Positions 43,501-55,500 of a DNA stretch of 64,000 bases are shown in pieces. Both the position numbers and the translations under genes were made by a program. How positions within the stretch are numbered: position 1 is the first letter of the stretch; each line of letters begins with the position of its first letter. The stretch covers positions 36,137,874-36,201,873 of the forward strand of contig JAIOJX010000003.1 in NCBI GenBank assembly GCA_022376925.1, read 5' to 3'. The notes beneath the pieces are model-generated. The model saw only the letters and a program-made list of their open reading frames with translations. It was not told the origin of the DNA and did no database searches. The stretch comes from Tragulus kanchil. Lineage: Eukaryota; Chordata; Mammalia; Artiodactyla; Tragulidae.

Positions 43501-46500
43501 AGGTTTTCATTCAAATAATTGAAAGGGAAGGAATTGAATGAAGAAGTCATTCATTATATGACATTGTATATCTGAATCCCAGACAATCAATTCCAATGTG
43601 CTAAAGCTTTTCTTGTGGCTCACATAGTAATGAATCCACCTGCAATTCAGGTGATGTGGATTTGATCCCTCAGCTGGGACGACACCCTGGAGAAGGCTAT
43701 GGCAACCCACTCCAGTTCTATTGCCTGGAGAATTCCATGGACAAAGGAGCCCAGTGGGCTACAATCCATGGGGTTGCAACAAGTCAGAGATGACTGAGTA
43801 ACTGACAGTTCACACTTCATGGATTCCCACATATATTTTTAAATCCTGTTTGTGGTGTGACTGACAGAATTATGTGGCATTTTTTTGTATTAAAAACATT
43901 AGCTTGTTTAAGAAAATACTTTAAACTCACACTGTTTTAAAGCTCTATTTAGCATTTATTAATATATGCAGACCCTTAAAAGACTTGAAGTGACTCAGGC
44001 TTGCCTCGATTACTGGAGGTGCTATCTATTGTGAAAATTACTCTTTTTGAGCGTACAAATTTAAAAGCCAAGCACGTTTACAAAAATCTATCTACTTTGC
44101 CTGTTGGTAACCACCCTTAGTACATTCCAAGGAAAATGTGCTTCATCCATATAGATTGCTAGCAAAGCCATCATTTCAAGACCTAGTTGAGTTGTAGATG
44201 TGATAGGAATTTGGGAAGGCAATTGACATGTACCAGAAGAAAGAATTCCCACAGGAGTAGGAAAAAAATTTTTAAAGTTCTGTGGGCAAAGAAGAAAAGA
44301 ATCTAGATTTTTAAAAAGAAAGAATGGCTTGAGCTTCGGAACTTGGTTAGAGTAGAAGTTGTCAAATTTTCTGTGTTAAAGTCCAGTGAGAAAGCACTTG
44401 AGGTTTTGCAGATTCCTTCAGTATTTCTATCAATACTACTCAACTCTGCCGAAGTTGTCAGGGCATGACTGTGTTACAATGAAATGTTGACCTGAAGACA
44501 GTGTACCATGATACTTTTCTTGGACATATAGGAAGATATGCTTTGAAACTTTTCATCTACCTCACCTTTGAAAGGACTCACAGTCTACTCATATTCCCAC
44601 CCCAAGATGTTTCACTTGAGGATGAAAGAACAATTATAGAAAAAGCTCTTCCTTGGTTCACCCTTTTACAAATCACTAGGTTTTCATTCAAATAATTGAA
44701 AGGGAAGGAATTGAATGAAGAAGTCATTCATTATATGACATTGTATATCTGAATCCCAGACAATCAATTCCAATGTGCTAAAGCTTTTCTTGTGGCTCAC
44801 ATAGTAATGAATCCACCTGCAATTCAGGTGATGTGGATTTGATCCCTCAGCTGGGACGACACCCTGGAGAAGGCTATGGCAACCCACTCCAGTTCTATTG
44901 CCTGGAGAATTCCATGGACAAAGGAGCCCAGTGGGCTACAATCCATGGGGTTGCAACAAGTCAGAGATGACTGAGTAACTGACAGTTCACACTTCATGGA
45001 TTCCCACATATATTTTTAAATCCTGTTTGTGGTGTGACTGACAGAATTATGTGGCATTTTTTTGTATTAAAAACATTAGCTTGTTTAAGAAAATACTTTA
45101 AACTCACACTGTTTTAAAGCTCTATTTAGCATTTATTAATATATGCAGACCCTTAAAAGACTTGAAGTGACTCAGGCTTGCCTCGATTACTGGAGGTGCT
45201 ATCTATTGTGAAAATTACTCTTTTTGAGCGTACAAATTTAAAAGCCAAGCACGTTTACAAAAATCTATCTACTTTGCCTGTTGGTAACCACCCTTAGTAC
45301 ATTCCAAGGAAAATGTGCTTCATCCATATAGATTGCTAGCAAAGCCATCATTTCAAGACCTAGTTGAGTTGTAGATGTGATAGGAATTTGGGAAGGCAAT
45401 TGACATGTACCAGAAGAAAGAATTCCCACAGGAGTAGGAAAAAAATTTTTAAAGTTCTGTGGGCAAAGAAGAAAAGAATCTAGATTTTTAAAAAGAAAGA
45501 ATGGCTTGAGCTTCGGAACTTGGTTAGAGTAGAAGTTGTCAAATTTTCTGTGTTAAAGTCCAGTGAGAAAGCACTTGAGGTTTTGCAGATTCCTTCAGTA
45601 TTTCTATCAATACTACTCAACTCTGCCGAAGTTGTCAGGGCATGACTGTGTTACAATGAAATGTTGACCTGAAGACAGTGTACCATGATACTTTTCTTGG
45701 ACATATAGGAAGATACACATTTTAGCCTTAAAATGTAGTATCAGTTAGAAAAGTACATACGTCTTTGTCACTTCTGGTGATTTAAACATGGACACATTTC
45801 TGGTAAGAAAAAGAGAAAGCAAAGTCTGAACACCAGCAAAAAACAGATTCTTACATCACTTTGCAATTGTCCATGAATTGAAAGTTACTATTATTAAAAG
45901 TTAACCACTAGTTGTGAGAAAGAAAAAGAAAACCTCCATATTTGAATACATTTGAAAAGTTGATCTCATGAGTTTTCACCTTTTGTGTATTAGATTCCAA
46001 AATAAAGACTTCTTTCTTTAGAAATTCCGTCTTTTAAGCCCAGTGTTTTTCTTTGATGGGTTCATTAATTTTTTATAACAGGAATATAAAGTTGACATTT
46101 ACATGTATTTCATAATATTGCCACCAGCATAACTTAAACAGAAACATAAATGTGGTAAGAAGGATGACCTGAAGCCATAAATGCTCTTCATTTTGAAGCC
46201 AGGAGTAAAACTTTATTTCTCTTTAATCATGAGCAGGAAACTTTTATGCCAGAATTATTTGTGTTTAAAAAATAGAGGATAAAGATTTACAGAAAGATAA
46301 TAAGTAGGAATGAAGAATTGTAAGCAAATAAGCCACACTTAGAAAAATAATGTACTTGGACCTTTCCCCAAGTTAGTAGATACTGGTACCTATTGGTTAG
46401 TCGGTTATCCAGGGTATTGGCCTTATATGTTTTAGCAGCATCATTTCTGTCTGAGATCCTTTATAAAGAAATAAGACAAAAATTTGGATGAACATTTAGT

Positions 46501-49500
46501 TATTAAACTCCTCTTAGACCTCTTTCAGGCTAGAATAACTTTACAACCTAGCCTTTCTCTAGTAAAGACAATTGTTTTGCAGGTGTTTCATTTCAGAAAA
46601 TCTTACAATAAAAAATTACTATTATACTTACCGCTAATCAATTTATGAGGCTATTTGGATACATTTGCAACTTTTAAAGTTCATGTGTTTCACCTAGTCT
46701 TTCTGATGCATTGAGCCTTTAATTCATTCACTATTTCCTATTCATTACTGTTTAAGTAATATATCTACCCACTGACAGTACTTTCTATGTCTCGAAAAGG
46801 AAGACTTAAGCTATTTTTTAAAATGCTGTGTGGCAAAGACAATATGTTTCTCAGACTCTTCATTTTCCTTCTGAGCACACAGGAAGATCGTATTCCCAAT
46901 CTTCACCAGTTAGGTTGGGATCATACGATTGCATTCTGAACCAAAGAATGTGGGCATAAGCATCATCTGTGACTCCCAAACCCATCATAAAACCTCTTGC
47001 ACAATCCTTCACACTTTTTATTCCCCTTCCACTGTGGCTTTGGTGCACATGGACTGAAGATGGCAGAATTAAAACATAGAAAAGCCTAGATCTCTGAACC
47101 ATTTCATGCACCAGAGATGTCCCTTAATTTTCCAGAATATCACTTTGGACTCTGCTGAGAGCAAGCAGCAATCTTCTATTGGGCTGAACCATGGAGATTT
47201 GGAGGCAGGAGAGGGAACAAAACCTTCTAAATACAGTCTCCAAAGGAGAGTGGGTGTATTTGTCTATCTCTTGGATCATAAAACAGATTAGGAATCCTGT
47301 AGTCTTCCTGCCAGTGATGGGATCTCAGGACAGCACCCCCTGGAAAAACACATCAGAAAGGAAAGCTCTTGCTGAGATGTGAAGATGTCTTCTGGAGTCT
47401 GCAGGTCTGCACAAAACTGCAACCCCGTGGACTGTAGTCCACCAGGCTCCTCTGTCCATAGGATTCTCCAGGCAAGAATACTGCAGTGGGTTGCCATGCC
47501 CTTCTCCAGGTTGCACAGAACTAGGATGGGACAAAATTAGGTTCAGGAAAACGAAGGGTCAGCAAGATTCTTCTGTTGATCTCATCCTGTGGGTCTACTA
47601 TTAATCCAATTTTCTCTAAACTTTTACTTTTATCATTCATGCTATTTAAAAAGCATTAGCCATGGTGGTGAGCACATAGCATCTGTTTCTTTTTACATAT
47701 TTATGTATCTGTTTAGACTGCCTCATGTCTGAGTTACGGCAAACAGGATCTTCCTTGAAGTGCGTGGGCTTAGTAGTTTTGGTTAGCAGGCTTAGTTACC
47801 ACGCTGCATGTGGGATCTTAGTTCCCCAAACAGGAATCAAACCTGTGTCTGCTGCACTGCAAAGTGGATTCTTTACCACTGGACCACCAGGGAAGTCCCA
47901 TCATCCACTTTATTACAGGGCTTTATATAAACTGTTCCTGGAAAGATGGATGATAACCTTGCCTTGGTTTAAAAAAAAAAAATTCATGATAGAAAAATAT
48001 GGCTTAATTTTCATAGCTTTAAGATGATTTCAATTCTTAGATGTCATTGTGACCTGTAGAACTAAAGTACTTGAAAAATAACTCTAATACATTAAACTTC
48101 TACAAGTCAACCCCACATAGTTTCTGTTTATGGTACATAATGTTGATACCTTAAATGCAAACTGAGAACTCTTGAATACAGAAAGGAATGTTGAATTGTC
48201 CAGAGCTCCATATTCTCAACAGACTGTTCATAATCAAAGTATTAACTTGTACAGAATGAATCCACGTTAAAAATTCATGATGTGGAAAAGGAAAAGGCAA
48301 CCCACTCCAGTATTATTGGAATGGACAGAAGAGCCTGGTGGGCTACAGTCCATGGAGTCACAAAGAGTTAGACATAATTTAACAACTAAACCACCATCAC
48401 CTTCGAGGTATTAGTCATTTTTACATCCACCTGTTTATTTAAAAGTCTGAGTAGATAACAAAGTTCACCTTCCTAATGGTTTGTAGTTTTCTACAGTGAT
48501 AACACACGCAGTGAACTCATGGAAAAACAGACAGAGCATAGACATAGGGACATTGTGGGGAAGAAATAGGAGGAGCGTTGCCATGCCCTTCTCCAGGTTG
48601 CACAGAACTAGGATGGGACAAAATTAGGTTCAGGAAAACGAAGGGTCAGCAAGATTCTTCTGTTGATCTCATCCTGTGGGTCTACTATTAATCCAATTTT
48701 CTCTAAACTTTTACTTTTATCATTCATGCTATTTAAAAAGCATTAGCCATGGTGGTGAGCACATAGCATCTGTTTCTTTTTACATATTTATGTATCTGTT
48801 TAGACTGCCTCATGTCTGAGTTACGGCAAACAGGATCTTCCTTGAAGTGCGTGGGCTTAGTAGTTTTGGTTAGCAGGCTTAGTTACCACGCTGCATGTGG
48901 GATCTTAGTTCCCCAAACAGGAATCAAACCTGTGTCTGCTGCACTGCAAAGTGGATTCTTTACCACTGGACCACCAGGGAAGTCCCATCATCCACTTTAT
49001 TACAGGGCTTTATATAAACTGTTCCTGGAAAGATGGATGATAACCTTGCCTTGGTTTAAAAAAAAAAAATTCATGATAGAAAAATATGGCTTAATTTTCA
49101 TAGCTTTAAGATGATTTCAATTCTTAGATGTCATTGTGACCTGTAGAACTAAAGTACTTGAAAAATAACTCTAATACATTAAACTTCTACAAGTCAACCC
49201 ACATAGTTTCTGTTTATGGTACATAATGTTGATACCTTAAATGCAAACTGAGAACTCTTGAATACAGAAAGGAATGTTGAATTGTCCAGAGCTCCATATT
49301 CTCAACAGACTGTTCATAATCAAAGTATTAACTTGTACAGAATGAATCCACGTTAAAAATTCATGATGTGGAAAAGGAAAAGGCAACCCACTCCAGTATT
49401 ATTGGAATGGACAGAAGAGCCTGGTGGGCTACAGTCCATGGAGTCACAAAGAGTTAGACATAATTTAACAACTAAACCACCATCACCTTCGAGGTATTAG

Positions 49501-52500
49501 TCATTTTTACATCCACCTGTTTATTTAAAAGTCTGAGTAGATAACAAAGTTCACCTTCCTAATGGTTTGTAGTTTTCTACAGTGATAACACACGCAGTGA
49601 ACTCATGGAAAAACAGACAGAGCATAGACATAGGGACATTGTGGGGAAGAAATAGGGAGGGGGAGGCATGGAGGGAGTAACATGGAAACCTATACTGTCA
49701 TGTGTGGAAAGATAGCTGTTGTCATTGTGCTAAGGGAATAGGAGTGCTCACAATGGCATGGGGCAATGGTCCAGAGGGGTGGGAAGGGGGGAAGTGGGGG
49801 GGTAGGGACCAGGGATATGTGTGGGGCCCTGAAGGAAAGAGGGCCTTTGCAAGCATAAGGCAGCTTAAGCACATATTTGCAGTTTGGTGCTAAAAGGATG
49901 CCTACAGGAAGAGACAGGGCATGATCTAAGGTCCATAGTCAAAACTTCTGATTGATCCCCCTGGTTTCCGCGCTCTGGGCAATGCATGCTCACCACAGAC
50001 TCCTATTGCAATGTAAATACATAACTGCTCGACCTTTAGCTTGATTGGTGTAACTATAGGAAGTCCCTTGTGAACCCCACTTCGTTTGCCTATAAAAACT
50101 ATTAGTTTACATTAATAAAGTGGAACTGCCTCGACAGAACTCCTGCCGTGTCCGATTGTCCCTGCTGACGGGCTGGGGGGCCCGGCAGCAAATGCTCGTC
50201 TCTTTCCAAGATCTCCCGGTTCAGCCAGGGGTAATCCCGCTGCCTTCCCTTTCTGCGGAAGGCCCCCGCAGATATGCATATGACTGATCTGGGAACATAC
50301 ATGTCTGTCAACAACAAAACTCTGTAAAACCTTTAAAATAAAGAATAATAATAATTTTAAAAAAAGTGAATTAAACAAATCAGTGGGGGGGGGGGTAGAA
50401 ATGGAATAAAACAGAATTGCTTATTATGCTTCCCAAAGGACTGAGTGTCTGTTATACAAGAAAATATCATAGGACAGTGATAGTGATCTTTAATTGAGTT
50501 TGTTTAAGAGACATCATTTTTAAGGGGTCTAAAGCGCAGAATGCTACCATTGAAACTGAAGCTCATAGAGAACGTAAAAACAGAAAGCAAATAGGCCTAA
50601 GAATACTCTGGCACAAATTATTTTTAGCTAAGGAGGAATTTGTGCACCTTCTGTGCATCTCTCAAACAACCTAGCACTGCTCACAGAAGGTGCTGGCAGT
50701 TATATCTGATGTGCTGTCCTTCTGGTTCTAGATGTCCTCGGTTAAAACCAGGAAATGAAAAATTGTACCTGAATGGAAATGTCACTCAGTGGATTTGTGA
50801 ACGATAAATGTTCAACTTTTAAAAATAATATAAAGTTTAAAAAAAAAACAAGAAAAGGAGGGGAGCTATTGCTCAAAATATATATATATATATAAGTTTT
50901 AAACAAATGGTTAATATTTAAATTGATATAGCAGCAAAGAAAACCCTAAAAAACAAGCATGTGGCCCAACCTATATTTGCTTGTTACTTTTGCACATGTG
51001 CCAAAAAAAACAAAAGCTCGGGTTTTCCTGGTGGTCCAGTGGGTAAAGAGTCTGCCTTGCAGTGCAAGAGACACCGGTTCAATCCCTGGCAGGGGAAGAT
51101 CCCACATGTTGGGGAATGACTGGCCGGTGTGTCTAGTTAGGAGCCAGCACTCTGGAGTGCATGCGCCCAGAGCCAGTGCTCCACAACAAGAGAGGCCACT
51201 GCAATGGAGGCCCACACAGGCCAAAGAACAAAGATGCATGAAAAATAAACAATGATTTAGAGGCAAAAAAAAAAAAAAAAAACAAAAGCAAAAGACTTGA
51301 TGATCACTCAAGTGGTCATTAGGTCAAAGACTATATTTCCTGCATTAGTTGCTATGAGCCTTTGATGTGTTTATATTTAAAGGGCTCTGTGGTAAACCAC
51401 GGTGAATACTGTAAACATGATATCATATAATCCTAAATCTTAAAACTTAAGTGTTCCTTGCAAATGACTCAGAGTTTAGAGCTGTCTACAAGAACCTCAT
51501 ATAAGATAAAAAAATTATCTTGGGAAATTGCTACTCTGGTACCCTGAAAATAACAATCTGTCTAATAGAAACTTAATTTCAAACATCTTGAAGGTTTAAA
51601 TAAAGGAAAGTTTTGCAGTTAAAATTAAATAAAATCAATCAAAATTCTATAGTGTTCATCTAAGTGGCAATAATGTATGGGATAATCAAAATAGCTACCT
51701 TCTACCCTTTGGCTACCTGATGCAAAGAGATGACTCATTCTTGAAATGGAAGATTATTTTTAGCTAAGGAGGAATTTGTGCACCTTCTGTGCATCTCTCA
51801 AACAACCTAGCACTGCTCACAGAAGGTGCTGGCAGTTATATCTGATGTGCTGTCCTTCTGGTTCTAGATGTCCTCGGTTAAAACCAGGAAATGAAAAATT
51901 GTACCTGAATGGAAATGTCACTCAGTGGATTTGTGAACGATAAATGTTCAACTTTTAAAAATAATATAAAGTTTAAAAAAAAAACAAGAAAAGGAGGGGA
52001 GCTATTGCTCAAAATATATATATATATATAAGTTTTAAACAAATGGTTAATATTTAAATTGATATAGCAGCAAAGAAAACCCTAAAAAACAAGCATGTGG
52101 CCCAACCTATATTTGCTTGTTACTTTTGCACATGTGCCAAAAAAAACAAAAGCTCGGGTTTTCCTGGTGGTCCAGTGGGTAAAGAGTCTGCCTTGCAGTG
52201 CAAGAGACACCGGTTCAATCCCTGGCAGGGGAAGATCCCACATGTTGGGGAATGACTGGCCGGTGTGTCTAGTTAGGAGCCAGCACTCTGGAGTGCATGC
52301 GCCCAGAGCCAGTGCTCCACAACAAGAGAGGCCACTGCAATGGAGGCCCACACAGGCCAAAGAACAAAGATGCATGAAAAATAAACAATGATTTAGAGGC
52401 AAAAAAAAAAAAAAAAAAAACAAAAGCAAAAGACTTGATGATCACTCAAGTGGTCATTAGGTCAAAGACTATATTTCCTGCATTAGTTGCTATGAGCCTT

Positions 52501-55500
52501 TGATGTGTTTATATTTAAAGGGCTCTGTGGTAAACCACGGTGAATACTGTAAACATGATATCATATAATCCTAAATCTTAAAACTTAAGTGTTCCTTGCA
52601 AATGACTCAGAGTTTAGAGCTGTCTACAAGAACCTCATATAAGATAAAAAAATTATCTTGGGAAATTGCTACTCTGGTACCCTGAAAATAACAATCTGTC
52701 TAATAGAAACTTAATTTCAAACATCTTGAAGGTTTAAATAAAGGAAAGTTTTGCAGTTAAAATTAAATAAAATCAATCAAAATTCTATAGTGTTCATCTA
52801 AGTGGCAATAATGTATGGGATAATCAAAATAGCTACCTTCTACCCTTTGGCTACCTGATGCAAAGAGATGACTCATTGAAAAAGACCTTGATGTTGGGAA
52901 AAATGGAAGGCAGAAGGAGAAGGAGACAAGAAAAGTGATATGGTTGGATGGCATCACCGGCTCAATGGACATGAGTTTGAGCAAGTTTCAGGAGATGGTG
53001 AAGGACGGGGAAGCCTGGCATGCTGCAGTCAGGGGGTCACAAAGAGCTGGTCTGACTGAGAGGCTGAACTGAACTGACTCTCTCTTTGCCATGCATCTTA
53101 TGCAATTTTCTCTATTCTTCAGAACATCCCTACAAGTTAGATGTCATTATTTTTGTTTTCTAGATGAAGAAATAGAGTCTCAGAGAAGGCAGGTGGCTTT
53201 CTCTTGGCCATGCAGCCAGGAAGCCGTCTGTCTCCAAAGTCTTTCCAGTAGAGCCCACCGTTGTACACCTGGTTCTTTAGTGTAATCGTTTCAACTCATG
53301 ATCTACATGTCTTTCTTCAGTTATTATTTTTCACCCCCACTATCTCTTTCATGCCACTAGGGTGGTCTGTCTATAAATAATATATCAATAATTATGCATT
53401 ATGTCTAAAAATACATTAAATGAATATAAATAATATGTAATAATAATGGAGAGAACTATCATCCCAATGCATTTGTCAATTTCTCATGTCTTAGGGAGAT
53501 TAATTTGGTAGTTCTCTGAGAAACCAAGTTTCTGCCAACTGTGATATGAGATAGATTGTTTTAATAGGAGTCCATCTTGGAGAGGGAAAATACCTAAGTA
53601 GGACCAGCAACTTGATCAGAAAAGCAAAGGAAAAGGTACGCTTCCACAACAGAACACTAGAGGTTCTCTGTGGTAAACCACGTGAATACTGTAAACATGA
53701 TATCATATAATCCTAAATCTTAAAACTTAAGTGTTCCTTGCAAATGACTCAGAGTTTAGAGCTGTCTACAAGAACCTCATATAAGATAAAAAAATTATCT
53801 TGGGAAATTGCTACTCTGGTACCCTGAAAATAACAATCTGTCTAATAGAAACTTAATTTCAAACATCTTGAAGGTTTAAATAAAGGAAAGTTTTGCAGTT
53901 AAAATTAAATAAAATCAATCAAAATTCTATAGTGTTCATCTAAGTGGCAATAATGTATGGGATAATCAAAATAGCTACCTTCTACCCTTTGGCTACCTGA
54001 TGCAAAGAGATGACTCATTGAAAAAGACCTTGATGTTGGGAAAAATGGAAGGCAGAAGGAGAAGGAGACAAGAAAAAGTGATATGGTTGGATGGCATCAC
54101 CGGCTCAATGGACATGAGTTTGAGCAAGTTTCAGGAGATGGTGAAGGACGGGGAAGCCTGGCATGCTGCAGTCAGGGGGTCACAAAGAGCTGGTCTGACT
54201 GAGAGGCTGAACTGAACTGACTCTCTCTTTGCCATGCATCTTATGCAATTTTCTCTATTCTTCAGAACATCCCTACAAGTTAGATGTCATTATTTTTGTT
54301 TTCTAGATGAAGAAATAGAGTCTCAGAGAAGGCAGGTGGCTTTCTCTTGGCCATGCAGCCAGGAAGCCGTCTGTCTCCAAAGTCTTTCCAGTAGAGCCCA
54401 CCGTTGTACACCTGGTTCTTTAGTGTAATCGTTTCAACTCATGATCTACATGTCTTTCTTCAGTTATTATTTTTCACCCCCACTATCTCTTTCATGCCAC
54501 TAGGGTGGTCTGTCTATAAATAATATATCAATAATTATGCATTATGTCTAAAAATACATTAAATGAATATAAATAATATGTAATAATAATGGAGAGAACT
54601 ATCATCCCAATGCATTTGTCAATTTCTCATGTCTTAGGGAGATTAATTTGGTAGTTCTCTGAGAAACCAAGTTTCTGCCAACTGTGATATGAGATAGATT
54701 GTTTTAATAGGAGTCCATCTTGGAGAGGGAAAATACCTAAGTAGGACCAGCAACTTGATCAGAAAAGCAAAGGAAAAGGTACGCTTCCACAACAGAACAC
54801 TAGAGGTCTCCCTAAGCTAGATTTTCCAAATTAGTCCCCAAACAACCTCCAAGGTTTGGGCCATATTGCACACTATGTCTACCATGGACTAGCTATGTTT
54901 CTTTAGAACACTTCATATTGTTTACCGACTGATGTGTATTTTAAAAGGGAACTCTTCAAATGTACACTGTGTGCTTCTCTCATATTCATTTACTGTATGC
55001 AATAGCACTGAAATGGGGCTTCCCCAGTGGCTCAGCAGTAAAGAATCTGCAGGAACAGAGATGTGTGTTTGTTTCCTGGGTTGGGAAGATCCCCTGGAGG
55101 AGGGCATGGAAACCCACTCCAGTATTCTTGCCTGGAGAATCCCATGGACAGAGGAGCCTGGCGGGCTACAGCCCATAGCATCACAAAGTGACTTAGCAGG
55201 CAGGCAGTACTGAAATGGCACACAAATGCACACTCTTAATATATTTGATCATCATCTTCTCCTAAAATTATTTAATATCTTGACAAGAGTCAAATGGGGG
55301 TGTGACTCTTGTTATCAGGGCTTGCCTTTCTTTACTGACTCTGACTCTCACATGTTCCACACTTAGAGAGATGTGCGTAGTCCTATCTGTTGGGAAACAG
55401 TTAGCATTGTCTAGCGTAGGAGCTGATCAGGATACTTCTTCCAAACATGGTCTGCTCATCCTCTGTGCAAATCAAGCAGGAGATCTCTGGGCAACTGTAT

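Larger units (their letters stand above)
41354..43559. repeat. Direct duplication 11 (41354-42456 / 42460-43559)
   Basis: Offset 1106 drifting to 1104. Carries SCEL exon x5 and an old L1-like 3' end. The end of copy 1 (gaatggaatgaagtc) differs from copy 2 (gaatgaagaagtc). G-run length differences are present. Confidence 0.97.
43367..45715. repeat. Direct duplication 12 (43367-44538 / 44544-45715)
   Basis: Offset 1177, spacer 'tgctt', both copies 1172 bases. The first 190 bases are also in duplication 11, so they occur three times (about 42263, 43367 and 44544). Contains one BovA SINE. Confidence 0.97.
47490..49656. repeat. Direct duplication 13 (47490-48573 / 48577-49656)
   Basis: Offset 1087. 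Copies differ by one C (caaccccac / caacccac). The first copy starts inside an antisense BovA SINE. Contains an antisense CHR piece and a BovA 3' fragment. Confidence 0.97.
50617..52877. repeat. Direct duplication 14 (50617-51739 / 51753-52877)
   Basis: Offset 1136, spacer 'cttgaaatggaag'. Copies differ in poly-A length after the CHR SINE. The junction lies inside a BovB fragment. Confidence 0.97.
52523..54807. repeat. Direct duplication 15 (52523-53664 / 53666-54807)
   Basis: Offset 1143, one extra base between copies. Differences: ccacggtg / ccacgtg and an A-run length. The first 355 bases are also in duplication 14, giving three copies (about 51387, 52523 and 53666). Confidence 0.97.
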
